DNA of 64,000 nucleotides, taken from assembly GCA_035708205.1 (NCBI GenBank), contig DASSSY010000007.1, positions 62,001 through 126,000 of the forward strand. The letters are read 5' to 3'. The first letter of the stretch is position 1. Each line of letters begins with the position of its first letter. This document shows positions 34,513-42,993 of the stretch, piece after piece. The position numbers and the translations under genes are program-made. Source of the stretch: DASSSY01 sp035708205. Lineage in GTDB: Bacteria > Bacteroidota > Bacteroidia > Chitinophagales > Chitinophagaceae. A model generated the notes under the pieces. The model saw only the letters and a list, made by a program, of their open reading frames with translations. It was not told where the DNA came from and made no database searches.

Positions 34513-36462
34513 TTATGAAGTTTGGGATAAATTATTTTGGACAACCGGCACAACCGGGTCCTCACTACTCTCCGGCTCCTCTGCCGGAAGGGTATCGAGC
34601 GGCTTCAGGAGCGATTGTTCTTCCAGATCATTTTGAATGAGCAAATGCAGATCATCAGTGCCGGCACGCAGCAGCTGGTAATATTTCTTTTCATCAAACC
34701 GGGCGGCAGCCAGGGCCTTAATCGTTTTTTCATCATGCATCAGGAACAGGTCCGCAGCTCTCTTGGCCGCTTTTTCACTGACGCCCAGCAAGGTCAGGGC
34801 CTCCTCACCTGCCCTTAAGGAAGTATCCAGGGTCTCCCTATAAATATGAAGCACGCCGGCATCCATCAGTTCATAGGCGTCTTTCTGGTCATGCGCACGG
34901 GCAATGATATGGGCTTGTGGAAAATGCTTTTGAATGGTCCTGACCAAACGGAGTTTCTGTGCTTTACCGTTGAGCGCCACAACGATCAAAGCAGTATTTT
35001 CCGCTCCCGCACTTTTCAACAGGTCTATGCGCAACGCATCACCATAATATGCTTTTACGCCGATCTTCCTCAATGTTTCCACCCGGTCGCTGTCAGCATC
35101 CAGGATAGTGCTTTCAATACCGTTGACCTTTAAAAAGCGACCGATAACACTACCAAACCGCCCGTAACCGGCAATAATAACGCCGTTATTTTTAGGTAAC
35201 TCTGCAAGAGTATCTAACGGAATGCCACCACTAGGGCTATCAGCTCCCCTGTTGAAACGGTTAAAGACATGGCGCATCCAAATCTTTTCCAAAAAGATCA
35301 TAAATACCGGGGAAAGGGCCATGCTGACCGCGACAACGACCATAAGGAGCTCGAGAACACCTTTTGAAAAAATGTTTTGCTTTTCTGAAAAGGTCAACAG
35401 TACAAAGGCAAATTCGCCCACCTGCGCCAGGGAAAAGCCAAAGAGCAAATACTGTTTCTTACTCATCTTGAACAACCAGCCCAATAAGCAAAGAATAATG
35501 AGCTTGACGATCATAACACTGAGCACCGAGATCAGCACCAGCAAAAATTTTTGCTCGATCAGCTGGAAATTGATAGACGCGCCTACGGAGATAAAAAACA
35601 GGCCCAAGAGCAAGCCTTTAAAAGGTTCTATATCCCCTTCCAGCTCATGCCGGTATTCACTGTTGGCCAGAACGACACCACCCAAAAACGCGCCCAAAGC
35701 AGGACTAAGCCCAACGAGGGACATTAAGACGGTAATACCGCAAACCAAAAGCAATGCCGTAGCGCTGAACAACTCCCTTAGATTAGTGGCGGCCACCATT
35801 TGAAACAGTGGCCTGGCCAGGTAGCGTCCGCCGGCAACAATAACGCCCACAGCGCCCAAAACCACCAGGGTTCTCGCCCAAGGTGGAAACTGCAGCAGGA
35901 AGGTAGTTTTGGCCGCGATCGTTTCAGTAGTCGCAGTATGCTCCGGGCTCAGGAGCGGCAAAACGGCTAAGATCAGGATAACCGCGATATCCTGGAAAAG
36001 CAAAACCGAAAAGGCATTATGCCCGGCCGTGGTCTGCATCCAGTTATTCTCAGTCATGGTTTGCAGAACTATGGCTGTTGAAGACATGGAAAAGATAAGC
36101 CCCAACGCAACGCCCTGGCTGATGGTCATGCCGAAAAACGTGTGCATCAGGAAACCGACAACCGCTGCCGTTATGATCACCTGTAGGCCTCCAAGTCCCA
36201 CAATAGCTCTCCGCCAACGCCACAGCAATTTAGGCTCTACCTCTAAACCAATTAAAAACAGCATCATGACCACCCCCATTTCGGCAAAATGCATGATGTC
36301 CGATCCGCTATGCCCGATCCAACCAAAGGCCGAAGGGCCAATGATGACGCCGGCAAGCAGGTAGCCTAATACTGAGCCTAAACCAAATCGTTTGGCAATA
36401 GGCACCATGAGTACGGCCGAGCCTAAATAAATGATTGCTTGTACAAAAAAGTCCTGATCCAT
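34513..36462 (-). CDS. Monovalent cation:proton antiporter (CPA2/KefB type) with RCK domain
   Basis: A 649-residue membrane antiporter, likely moving K+ or Na+ against protons. Residues 1-390 form about twelve helices with the Na+/H+ exchanger pattern (GLGSVLGYLLAGVIIGPSAFGWIG, GLIFSMSSTAIVLQTM, LSPALGAFLGGVVLANSEYRHELEGDIEPFKGLLLGLFFISVG). A TrkA-N NAD-binding domain follows (GVIIAGYGRFGSVIGRFL ... DADSDRVETL), then a short tail. The chosen ATG at 36462 lies behind a perfect -7 element (36510), so the longer frame from 36528 is rejected. It is co-transcribed with the CoA-binding gene. Confidence 0.93.
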   Translation of the reverse strand: MDQDFFVQAIIYLGSAVLMVPIAKRFGLGSVLGYLLAGVIIGPSAFGWIGHSGSDIMHFAEMGVVMMLFLIGLEVEPKLLWRWRRAIVGLGGLQVIITAAVVGFLMHTFFGMTISQGVALGLIFSMSSTAIVLQTMTENNWMQTTAGHNAFSVLLFQDIAVILILAVLPLLSPEHTATTETIAAKTTFLLQFPPWARTLVVLGAVGVIVAGGRYLARPLFQMVAATNLRELFSATALLLVCGITVLMSLVGLSPALGAFLGGVVLANSEYRHELEGDIEPFKGLLLGLFFISVGASINFQLIEQKFLLVLISVLSVMIVKLIILCLLGWLFKMSKKQYLLFGFSLAQVGEFAFVLLTFSEKQNIFSKGVLELLMVVVAVSMALSPVFMIFLEKIWMRHVFNRFNRGADSPSGGIPLDTLAELPKNNGVIIAGYGRFGSVIGRFLKVNGIESTILDADSDRVETLRKIGVKAYYGDALRIDLLKSAGAENTALIVVALNGKAQKLRLVRTIQKHFPQAHIIARAHDQKDAYELMDAGVLHIYRETLDTSLRAGEEALTLLGVSEKAAKRAADLFLMHDEKTIKALAAARFDEKKYYQLLRAGTDDLHLLIQNDLEEQSLLKPLDTLPAEEPESSEDPVVPVVQNNLSQTS

Positions 36463-36509
36463 ATGATGATAATCACCCGTAAGTCCTGCAGACCATTGCC
36501 TGTTTGCTT

Positions 36510-36517
36510 CAAATTTA
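36510..36517 (-). promoter_or_regulatory. -7 promoter element TAAATTTG
   Basis: Perfect TAnnTTTG on the minus strand, 47 bases before the antiporter ATG at 36462. Confidence 0.55.
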
Positions 36518-36638
36518 CAAAATAACATGGAAAGTTATTTGTTATCATTATTTGAAGAAACGCATTGTTTAATGTAATTTAGCCAAAGCCGCCAGGGATC
36601 CGGTGCGTATTTATTGTGTTCAAAATAAATTTTTGTTC

Positions 36639-37547
36639 ATGCGTAAACCTAAATGGCCTGAGTATGGTTTTCACCTGTCCCGCAATAGCCGGTTAGGTAT
36701 TTACGGGTTATTGCTCATATTGGTATTGCTTATTGCGGTCAATGCTTTATTACCCCTATGGCTGGGTAACAAAGACAATGCCGGCGATAAGACCTTAGAA
36801 GAAGCCTGGGCACAATTTTTAGCGAAAAACAAAGATAGCCAACGCTTCGCGGCTCAGGGGGCCACGGATACCATACTGTTCACATTTGACCCTAACACGG
36901 CCTCAAAAGAAGATTTGCGACGTCTTGGGCTGCCTCTTAGAACGGTTTATACATGGTTACATTATCGTGAAAAAGGCGGCCGGTTTTACAAAAAGGAAGA
37001 TTTAAGGAAGCTGTATACCCTTTCCCCAAATGATTACCGGCGTATCGCCCCCTATGTCAACCTATCATATGCCCGACAATTCAAAGAGCCGGATATAGCC
37101 CAAATTTACGACCCAGGCATTTCCGCAAAGCGGGGCTATGAGGCCGATCCGGATCTTCTTTTACCGCTGAACCGGGCGGATACGTCAGCGCTTAAGAAAT
37201 TGCCGGGTATCGGCTCCGTTTTTGCCTGCCGCATTGTCCGCTATCGCGCCCGTTTAGGCGGGTTTTACAGCGTTGAGCAGCTCAAGGAAGTATATGGCTT
37301 GCCTGACAGCACTTTTCAAAAAATCGCCAAACGCTTTACCGTAAGCACGAAAGACATAAAAAAGATCAATCTTAACCGTGCGTTTTTTAAAGACCTGGCA
37401 CACCATCCTTATTTAAGACCATATGCGAAAGAAATACTGCAATTACGCCGCCAATTAGGCCGCTTTAACTCTGTGGAGCAATTAAGGCAAATTGGCTTGA
37501 TAAATGACCAAAAATATCGTAAAATTGCAGCCTATTTAAGCATTTAG
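36639..37547 (+). CDS. Membrane-anchored helix-hairpin-helix protein
   Basis: A 302-residue protein from the ATG at 36639 (a GTG at 36603 is an alternative). It has one N-terminal membrane helix (IYGLLLILVLLIAVNALLPLW), then three to four HhH-like repeats: NTASKEDLRRLGLPLRTVYTWLHYREKGGRFYKKEDLRKLY, NRADTSALKKLPGIGSVFACRIVRYRARLGGFYSVEQLKEVYGL, and NRAFFKDLAHHPYLRPYAKEILQLRRQLGRFNSVEQLRQIG. The repeats are of the ComEA/T2SS-K type. In Bacteroidota such proteins are common, and DNA binding or uptake is only a suggestion. The acyl-CoA dehydrogenase gene follows closely. Confidence 0.82.
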   Translation: MRKPKWPEYGFHLSRNSRLGIYGLLLILVLLIAVNALLPLWLGNKDNAGDKTLEEAWAQFLAKNKDSQRFAAQGATDTILFTFDPNTASKEDLRRLGLPLRTVYTWLHYREKGGRFYKKEDLRKLYTLSPNDYRRIAPYVNLSYARQFKEPDIAQIYDPGISAKRGYEADPDLLLPLNRADTSALKKLPGIGSVFACRIVRYRARLGGFYSVEQLKEVYGLPDSTFQKIAKRFTVSTKDIKKINLNRAFFKDLAHHPYLRPYAKEILQLRRQLGRFNSVEQLRQIGLINDQKYRKIAAYLSI

Positions 37548-37604
37548 CCTGGGGTTCCTTTTCTAAGGCTAATGCGCAAACAACTTTCAGACAAACACTA
37601 TTCT

Positions 37605-38744
37605 ATGAATTTTGCACCAACAGAAACGCAAGTAGAAATTACAAAAATGATCCGGGATTTTGCCGAGAAAGAGATCCGGCCGAATTTGATGAAATGGGAC
37701 GAGGAACAAAAATTCCCCGTTGATCTGTTTCATAAAATGGGTGAGCTCGGCCTGATGGGCGTCTTAGTTCCCCAGGAATACGGCGGTTCGGGCTTAAGCT
37801 ATTTTGAATATGTGACCGTTGTCAGTGAGATCGCCAAGGTTTGCGGAGCCATCGGCCTGTCCACTGCCGCGCATAATTCACTTTGTACGGGTCATATCCT
37901 GTATTTCGGCAACGAGGAACAAAAGAAAAAATACCTGCCTAAATTAGCCAGTGGCGAATGGATTGGCGCCTGGGGCCTAACCGAGGCCAATACCGGTAGC
38001 GATGCGGGAAATATGCGTTGTACGGCCACCCGAGATGGCGACGGCTGGATCATCAACGGTACTAAAAACTGGATCACACACGGCATTTCCGGCAATGTAG
38101 CGGTCGTACTGGCACGTACCGGTGAGCCAAGGACCCGCAATAATATTACCGCTTTTATCGTGGAACGCGGTACTCCGGGATTTAAAGCAGGCAAAAAGGA
38201 AAATAAATTAGGAATGCGTGCTTCAGAAACTGCAGAACTGATTTTCGAAAACTGTCGTATTTCCGATGCCCAGCGTATGGGTGAAGTTGGCGAAGGCTTT
38301 AAGCAAGCCATGAAAGTTCTGGATGGCGGCCGTATTTCCATTGCCGCCCTCTCTTTAGGCATTGCCAAAGGCGCTTTTGAAGCCGCCGTAAAATATGCTA
38401 AAGAACGCGAGCAATTTGATCAGCCAATTGCTAATTTCCAGGCTATCTCTTTTAAGCTGGCCGATATGGCTACTAAGATCGAGGCTGCGGAATTGTTGAT
38501 CAGCCAGGCGGCCGATCTGAAAAACCGTGGTCAGAAAATGACCAAAGAATCCGCCATGGCCAAATATTATGCTTCGGAGATCGCTGTTGAAAATGCCACT
38601 GACGCTGTACAGGTCTTTGGGGGATATGGTTATACCAAGGATTTTCCCGTAGAAAAATATTATCGTGACGCTAAGCTTTGCACGATTGGCGAAGGCACTT
38701 CTGAAATTCAAAAATTGGTCATCTCCCGTTCCATCTTATCCTAA
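37605..38744 (+). CDS. Acyl-CoA dehydrogenase (short/branched chain type)
   Basis: FAD enzyme that oxidises an acyl-CoA to the 2-enoyl-CoA in fatty or branched-chain acid breakdown. The 379 residues start at ATG 37605 (MNFAPTETQVEITKMIRDFAEKEI). They show the FAD/substrate strings WGLTEANTGSDAGNMRCTA and NGTKNWITHG, the ISIAALSLGIAKGAFEAA helix, and the catalytic base E363 in CTIGEGTSEIQKLVISR. The position of the glutamate fits the short-chain and butyryl group rather than isovaleryl. The frame's upstream start at 37572 adds 11 residues with no family support. Convergent with GSCFA. Confidence 0.93.
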   Translation: MNFAPTETQVEITKMIRDFAEKEIRPNLMKWDEEQKFPVDLFHKMGELGLMGVLVPQEYGGSGLSYFEYVTVVSEIAKVCGAIGLSTAAHNSLCTGHILYFGNEEQKKKYLPKLASGEWIGAWGLTEANTGSDAGNMRCTATRDGDGWIINGTKNWITHGISGNVAVVLARTGEPRTRNNITAFIVERGTPGFKAGKKENKLGMRASETAELIFENCRISDAQRMGEVGEGFKQAMKVLDGGRISIAALSLGIAKGAFEAAVKYAKEREQFDQPIANFQAISFKLADMATKIEAAELLISQAADLKNRGQKMTKESAMAKYYASEIAVENATDAVQVFGGYGYTKDFPVEKYYRDAKLCTIGEGTSEIQKLVISRSILS

Positions 38745-38758
38745 CAGGAATCCATTGA

Positions 38759-39754
38759 TTAAGGCTTTTTCGGGGAATGCAACCGGGCCTGTTCCTCAGA
38801 AAAGTCAATTTCAGGATGCTGTTCCCCGATAGCTGCCATTTGTTGCAGGATATTTTCTACAAATTTCCGGTGGGCTCCTGTCCCCGGAAATTGTACTTCA
38901 TGCTGACAGGCGGACCTTATTTTTTGGATCATCCGAATCAAATCATTGGTAGGTTGCTCAAAAAACTGCTGGCTGAATTGTTCCCAGATCATGTCTGTCG
39001 CCAGCATGCTGGGATGTACCAGATCCTTGTCATAAAAACGGTAATCCCTTAAAACATCGATCAATATTTCATAAGAGGGATAATACCATGAATCGTGCAC
39101 CACTTCCGCCAATTGTCTGAAAGCCTCAATAAGCCGGGCTTTACTCCTGTTGTTCTCCATCAAGCCGTCCCGGATATGCCGCACCGGGCTGACGGTCCAG
39201 ATAATTTTCAAACCGGGATTGGCCTGCCTGATTTGAGAAACGACCATCTTTAACCGCCCGGTTATCTCTTTTATTTCCAGCATCCGCTTTTCAAAATAAG
39301 CCGCCGGTATTTTATGGCAGTTGGCTACAGGATGCTTTTCTTTGCCTTCTTGTATAAGGTAATACTGAAAGGCCGTACCTGCCGTGATCAGCAGCCAGTC
39401 CGCCCGGTACAAAAAAGCATGTGCAAAGGCTACTGAAGCATTCATTTTGTTCAGGGCGGTTAACGGGTTCGGTGCTGAAAAATCGGTGTGAAAATCCAGG
39501 CCATGCCAAAGTTCATCCCGGAAGATCAGGTCTTCTTGTTGATATTCCTTTTTATTAAAACAATCTTCCAGGCTGCTAGCGATGGCCAATGGACTGAAGG
39601 AAATACCATGCGGGTTGATGAGCGCCTGAAATTTCGCTTGCTGCAACTTCCGCCCGATATTTTCGGTGAAACAAGAGCCGGCAAGCAATATTCGATCCTT
39701 ATGGGTCATTTTTTCCGAAGGAAATGGCTTGGGAAAGGAGAGCTGTAATTGCAT
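38759..39754 (-). CDS. GSCFA family protein
   Basis: A 331-residue protein of the GSCFA family, named for a motif visible here as LLAGSCFTENIGRKLQQAKF near residue 24. It continues with INPHGISFSPLAIASSL, DFHTDFSAPNP, a LLITAGTAFQYYL block, and SPVRHIRDGLMENNRSKARLIEAFRQLAE. The fold is SGNH-hydrolase-like, and many members are thought to be carbohydrate esterases, but no activity is established. It is the last gene of the rbfA-permease-GSCFA operon (27-base gap). Confidence 0.92.
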   Translation of the reverse strand: MQLQLSFPKPFPSEKMTHKDRILLAGSCFTENIGRKLQQAKFQALINPHGISFSPLAIASSLEDCFNKKEYQQEDLIFRDELWHGLDFHTDFSAPNPLTALNKMNASVAFAHAFLYRADWLLITAGTAFQYYLIQEGKEKHPVANCHKIPAAYFEKRMLEIKEITGRLKMVVSQIRQANPGLKIIWTVSPVRHIRDGLMENNRSKARLIEAFRQLAEVVHDSWYYPSYEILIDVLRDYRFYDKDLVHPSMLATDMIWEQFSQQFFEQPTNDLIRMIQKIRSACQHEVQFPGTGAHRKFVENILQQMAAIGEQHPEIDFSEEQARLHSPKKP

Positions 39755-39781
39755 TGATCAACTTTTTATTAAACAGGAAGA

Positions 39782-41008
39782 CTACTCTTCGCGCAGGTAG
39801 ACCGGTTGACGGCCGGCCTTAAATGCCGGATACCAGGCGGCTAGCAGGCCAATGACCATTGCCGTAAAAAACACCAAAACAAAATCCGGCCATTCGAAAG
39901 CCACCGGATAAGCCGAAATGACAAATCCGTCAGGCAATCCCACCCAGCCAAAATATATTTGCCCCAGGCAGATCAAAAAACCTGAAACAATCCCAATAAT
40001 GGCACCTACCATAGCTAAAAAAACACCTTCAGCAAGAAAGATACGGCGAATGCCGCGTGCGCCCATACCCATGGATTTAAGAATGGTAATATCTTTTTTC
40101 TTTTCCAATACTAACATGTACAGACAGCCTGTAAGATTAAAGGAAGCCAGCAATAATACAAACAAAAGGATAACATAAACCATCCATTTCTCACCCGAAA
40201 GCACCATAAATAACGTTTGGTTTTGTTCAAAACGGTCGGCTACTTTAAAATCCGCGCCCATGATCCTTCCGGCAGATTGCCGGATATGACTAATAGCCGA
40301 CGCATTTTTGGCTTTTATCTCTATAGCCGAGATCATGCCCGGCTTTTGAAACAAGGTTTGTGCGGCCTGTAGCGGAATCAGCACATATTTATCATCCAGG
40401 TCCTCCTGGATATGAAACAATCCTTCAGGACGGGCCAATAGTTTTGATAACGATTGTTCGGGATTCAGCGTGATCTTAAAACCGGCCTTAGGGTAATAAA
40501 TTTTTAGCTCGGAAAAAGGATTGCTAACATCAATTCGCAAATTATTAGCAATGCCCAAACCCAGAATAGCCGGCACATACCTGGCGTTTTCCGGCCATCC
40601 TGCCGAACCGGATATCATAAAGCTATCCATGGTCGATACCGAGAACCAGGTATTTTCCACGCCTTTCAGCCAACCCGGTTGCTGGTCGTTATCATTGCTC
40701 AGCAATGCCATATCTTCTATGGTTTCCGACAATAATGACAGGCCCGGGAGGTTTTTTAACTGTTGCTCTTTTTCCCGGGACAATTTAAAAAATTTCCCTT
40801 TTTTCGGGGTGATCTTCAATTCCGGATTAAAAGACGTATATAGTTCTTTTATGGTATGGTCCAGGCCGTTAAAAACAGAGAACAGGATGATCATGGCCGC
40901 TACTGAAACAGCGATGGCCCCCATACTGATCCAGGAAATGATATTAATTGCCTGTACCGATTTCTTGATAAAAAAATAACGCCAGACAATCTGAAAAATG
41001 AGTGTCAT
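39782..41008 (-). CDS. ABC transporter permease, LolE (FtsX-like) type
   Basis: A 408-residue inner-membrane permease with an N-terminal helix (INIISWISMGAIAVSVAAMIILFSVFNGLD), a periplasmic domain of about 200 residues and three C-terminal helices, as in LolC/LolE. Characteristic is the segment LEKKKDITILKSMGMGARGIRRIFLAEG between helices two and three. The start ATG follows the rbfA stop directly (TAG ATG), so translation is surely coupled. A second permease of the class is at 14868. The ATPase is not in the window. Likely part of lipoprotein release to the outer membrane. Confidence 0.88.
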   Translation of the reverse strand: MTLIFQIVWRYFFIKKSVQAINIISWISMGAIAVSVAAMIILFSVFNGLDHTIKELYTSFNPELKITPKKGKFFKLSREKEQQLKNLPGLSLLSETIEDMALLSNDNDQQPGWLKGVENTWFSVSTMDSFMISGSAGWPENARYVPAILGLGIANNLRIDVSNPFSELKIYYPKAGFKITLNPEQSLSKLLARPEGLFHIQEDLDDKYVLIPLQAAQTLFQKPGMISAIEIKAKNASAISHIRQSAGRIMGADFKVADRFEQNQTLFMVLSGEKWMVYVILLFVLLLASFNLTGCLYMLVLEKKKDITILKSMGMGARGIRRIFLAEGVFLAMVGAIIGIVSGFLICLGQIYFGWVGLPDGFVISAYPVAFEWPDFVLVFFTAMVIGLLAAWYPAFKAGRQPVYLREE

Positions 41009-41389
41009 CTATACTTCGTTTGACGATGTGCCGTTTCCCCCGTCTTTTATTTTCTTCAATAATGCCTCCATCTTAAAAGCATGATCTAAAGTATCGTCCT
41101 TAAAAAATTGCAATTCCGGTATCCTGCGCAACTGATGGCGTAATTTATTACCCAACTGGTGTCTTAGTTCGGGCGTTTGTTCAATAACTTTGGCCAAAAG
41201 CGCGTCGGCATCCTGAACATTAAAAAAACTCAGGAAAAAACGGGCTTCCAGCAGGTCAGGCGTCACCTGCACCTGGGCGATAGAAAGCATACCGCCATCG
41301 ACCATATTTAAACCTTCTTTTTGAAAAATGAGCGTCATTTCTTCCTGAATGAGGCGTGCTACCTGTTTCTGGCGTTTACTTTCTTCCAT
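41009..41389 (-). CDS. rbfA: Ribosome-binding factor A
   Basis: Maturation factor of the 30S ribosomal subunit that acts on the 5' part of 16S rRNA. The 126 residues show the RbfA KH-type fold: RQKQVARLIQEEMTLIFQKEG, MLSIAQVQVTPDLLEARFFLSFF, HQLGNKLRHQLRRIPELQFFKDDTLDHAFKMEALL. Length is normal. A perfect -7 element lies 17 bases before the ATG. It leads an operon with an ABC permease and GSCFA, a combination recurrent in Bacteroidota (from memory, not checked). Confidence 0.95.
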   Translation of the reverse strand: MEESKRQKQVARLIQEEMTLIFQKEGLNMVDGGMLSIAQVQVTPDLLEARFFLSFFNVQDADALLAKVIEQTPELRHQLGNKLRHQLRRIPELQFFKDDTLDHAFKMEALLKKIKDGGNGTSSNEV

Positions 41390-41406
41390 GATTATTGCTT
41401 TAAGGG

Positions 41407-41414
41407 CAAAAATA
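41407..41414 (-). promoter_or_regulatory. -7 promoter element TATTTTTG before rbfA
   Basis: Perfect TAnnTTTG on the minus strand, 17 bases before the rbfA ATG at 41389. Confidence 0.6.
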
Positions 41415-41540
41415 ACTTAAAATGAGGGTTATTGTTCGATTAATCTCAGGCTCAAAAAGAAAATGCAACTATTCGGAGATTTAAGGACCTTGAAACCTGA
41501 TAATACACGCTGGACCCGAACGCTAACCCAACTATCACCC

Positions 41541-41578
41541 ACGGCATCCGGCATTTCCCAGACCGGATGGGATGCCGT
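41541..41578. repeat. Imperfect hairpin in the rbfA upstream region
   Basis: Nine-base stem ACGGCATCC / GGATGCCGT (41541-41549, 41570-41578). An alternative inner stem, ATCCGG / CCGGAT, overlaps it (41546-41551, 41563-41568). It lies beyond the stop of the FAD oxidoreductase gene and lacks a clear T-run. It may end that transcript. No gene is seen in the rest of the 250-base gap. Confidence 0.45.
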
Positions 41579-41641
41579 ATTAGTCCAAAGTTCAGTTATA
41601 CCTTCATGTTTAATACCCTTCCCCTTTGGTTTTAAAACTAT

Positions 41642-42619
41642 TCACAGCTTCAATAGCTCCATCAGATCCCCGATCCATACGGCACCCTTGGAAAATCCTC
41701 TGGTGCCCAGGCCATTAAAAAAATACAGGTTATTAATCTCCTGATGCGCCCGTATCAAGGGTTGTTGCCCGGCCGTGGTCGGCCTTTCCGCAACAAAATG
41801 GCTGACAACGCGGAATGGCAGCCTGAGCTTCTTCCGGAGAAAATCGATCTGCTCATCACGCCAGGCAGGATCCGGTTCGGGCCGTTCAAAATCCCAAACA
41901 TAATTGCTGCCCATCCAAAAAGTATGACGGCATAAAGGAATAAGTTTTTTATTGTCTATATGATAACCGGCATGTTGATTTAACCCCGCAATATTTACAT
42001 GCAGGATATTGCCCAGGTTCTTGGTAAACGGCAGGTTGGGAAAAAACGGATTATACCTTCCGGCGGCACCTTCACAAAAGACAATGTTCCGGGCGATGAT
42101 GTCCTGGTATTGGAAATGATAGGGATTAATTTTCAGTCCGGCATAATCAAACCGGCCGGTACGCCACTGACCATTTCCAGTTAGCTTGGTCTTCCAGGCT
42201 GCTTTTAATACACTAAAGCGGATATGGTAAGCCTTTTCAATATAGCAAGCCCTCTCCGGATCATGAAAATAATGTCCCAATTCAGCCAGTTGTTCCTGGC
42301 TGCATGCCCGGAGCTGGTCATTGGTGGTCAGAACGTCTGAAAAAGCAAAAAGAGGGCATTTTTCCAGGAAGGAGACCTTTAAAAAGACTTCAAGATCATA
42401 GTAAGCTTTAAGCGCCCGGTCAAAATCACGTTGCTGACCGGGGAAGATTTTCCCCGTATTCAGATTGACAGGATTAAGCAGTGCGCCGGCCATATTGCTG
42501 GCGTTGCCGGGCGTATCTTTGTCCATCACCATAACAGATTTTCCCTTCTGCATAAGGACAAATGCTGTCAGGATACCGGCAATGCCCTGGCCAATAATAA
42601 GGAAATCCGTTTGTTGCAT
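41642..42619 (-). CDS. FAD-dependent oxidoreductase (DAO family)
   Basis: A 325-residue flavoprotein with the N-terminal dinucleotide-binding motif DFLIIGQGIAGILTAFVL, followed by KGKSVMVMDKDTPGNASNMAGALLNPVNL and a C-terminal FAD-contact stretch LYFFNGLGTRGFSKGAVW. It belongs with the DAO family (glycine oxidase/MnmC-C-like), which oxidises amines. The string NASNMAGALLNP recalls the MnmC oxidase domain, so a tRNA-modification or amino acid role is possible, but the N-terminal MnmC methyltransferase part is not present. The gene stands alone on the minus strand behind the atpC terminator. Confidence 0.85.
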   Translation of the reverse strand: MQQTDFLIIGQGIAGILTAFVLMQKGKSVMVMDKDTPGNASNMAGALLNPVNLNTGKIFPGQQRDFDRALKAYYDLEVFLKVSFLEKCPLFAFSDVLTTNDQLRACSQEQLAELGHYFHDPERACYIEKAYHIRFSVLKAAWKTKLTGNGQWRTGRFDYAGLKINPYHFQYQDIIARNIVFCEGAAGRYNPFFPNLPFTKNLGNILHVNIAGLNQHAGYHIDNKKLIPLCRHTFWMGSNYVWDFERPEPDPAWRDEQIDFLRKKLRLPFRVVSHFVAERPTTAGQQPLIRAHQEINNLYFFNGLGTRGFSKGAVWIGDLMELLKL

Positions 42620-42671
42620 ATAAAATTCATATTTTTATACGAGATATGGCTTTTACTGCTTTTGATGATAC

Positions 42672-42704
42672 AAAAAACACACGATGAATGTTCATCGTGT
42701 GTTT
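42672..42704 (-). terminator. Terminator of the atpD-atpC operon
   Basis: Perfect 14-base stem (42675-42688 with 42691-42704) with a tiny loop, followed on the minus strand by six T. It is 28 bases beyond the atpC stop. Confidence 0.8.
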
Positions 42705-42732
42705 GAAAAAACAGGTTTAGTCCGCCGGCCCT

Positions 42733-42990
42733 TTAATAGGAAACGGATTCCGCGCCTTCCAGCAGAACTATCGTTTTGTTCTGCATGGTTTCTACAAAAC
42801 CGCCTTCAATGCGATACATTTCCGTACTTCCTTTTGATTTGATGATCTTCATCTTGCCTTTGCCTAAAGCGGCTACCATTGGCGCATGATTTTCAAGGAT
42901 CTCGAAAGAGCCTTCTACGCCGGGCAATTGAATACCATTGACTTCACCGGTAAAAACTTTATGTTCCGGGGTTAATATTTCCAGATTCAT
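42733..42990 (-). CDS. atpC: F1-ATPase epsilon subunit, short form
   Basis: Regulatory subunit of the ATP synthase rotor. At 85 residues only the N-terminal beta-sandwich is present (MNLEILTPEHKVFTGEVNGIQLPGVEGSFEILENHAPMVAALGKGKMKI); the C-terminal helical hairpin, which inhibits hydrolysis in E. coli, is missing. This short form is usual in Bacteroidota, so it is not a truncation. The gene starts 3 bases after the atpD stop. The remaining subunit genes are not in the window. Confidence 0.95.
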   Translation of the reverse strand: MNLEILTPEHKVFTGEVNGIQLPGVEGSFEILENHAPMVAALGKGKMKIIKSKGSTEMYRIEGGFVETMQNKTIVLLEGAESVSY

Positions 42991-42993
42991 ACT

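Noticed and set aside
41461..41520. TPP-riboswitch-like words (CGGAGA ... AAACCTGAT AATACACGCTGG) on the plus strand
   Set aside because: The conserved spacing and pairing partners are missing, and both neighbouring genes are on the minus strand. The nearest plus-strand gene is more than 9 kb away, so there is nothing to regulate.
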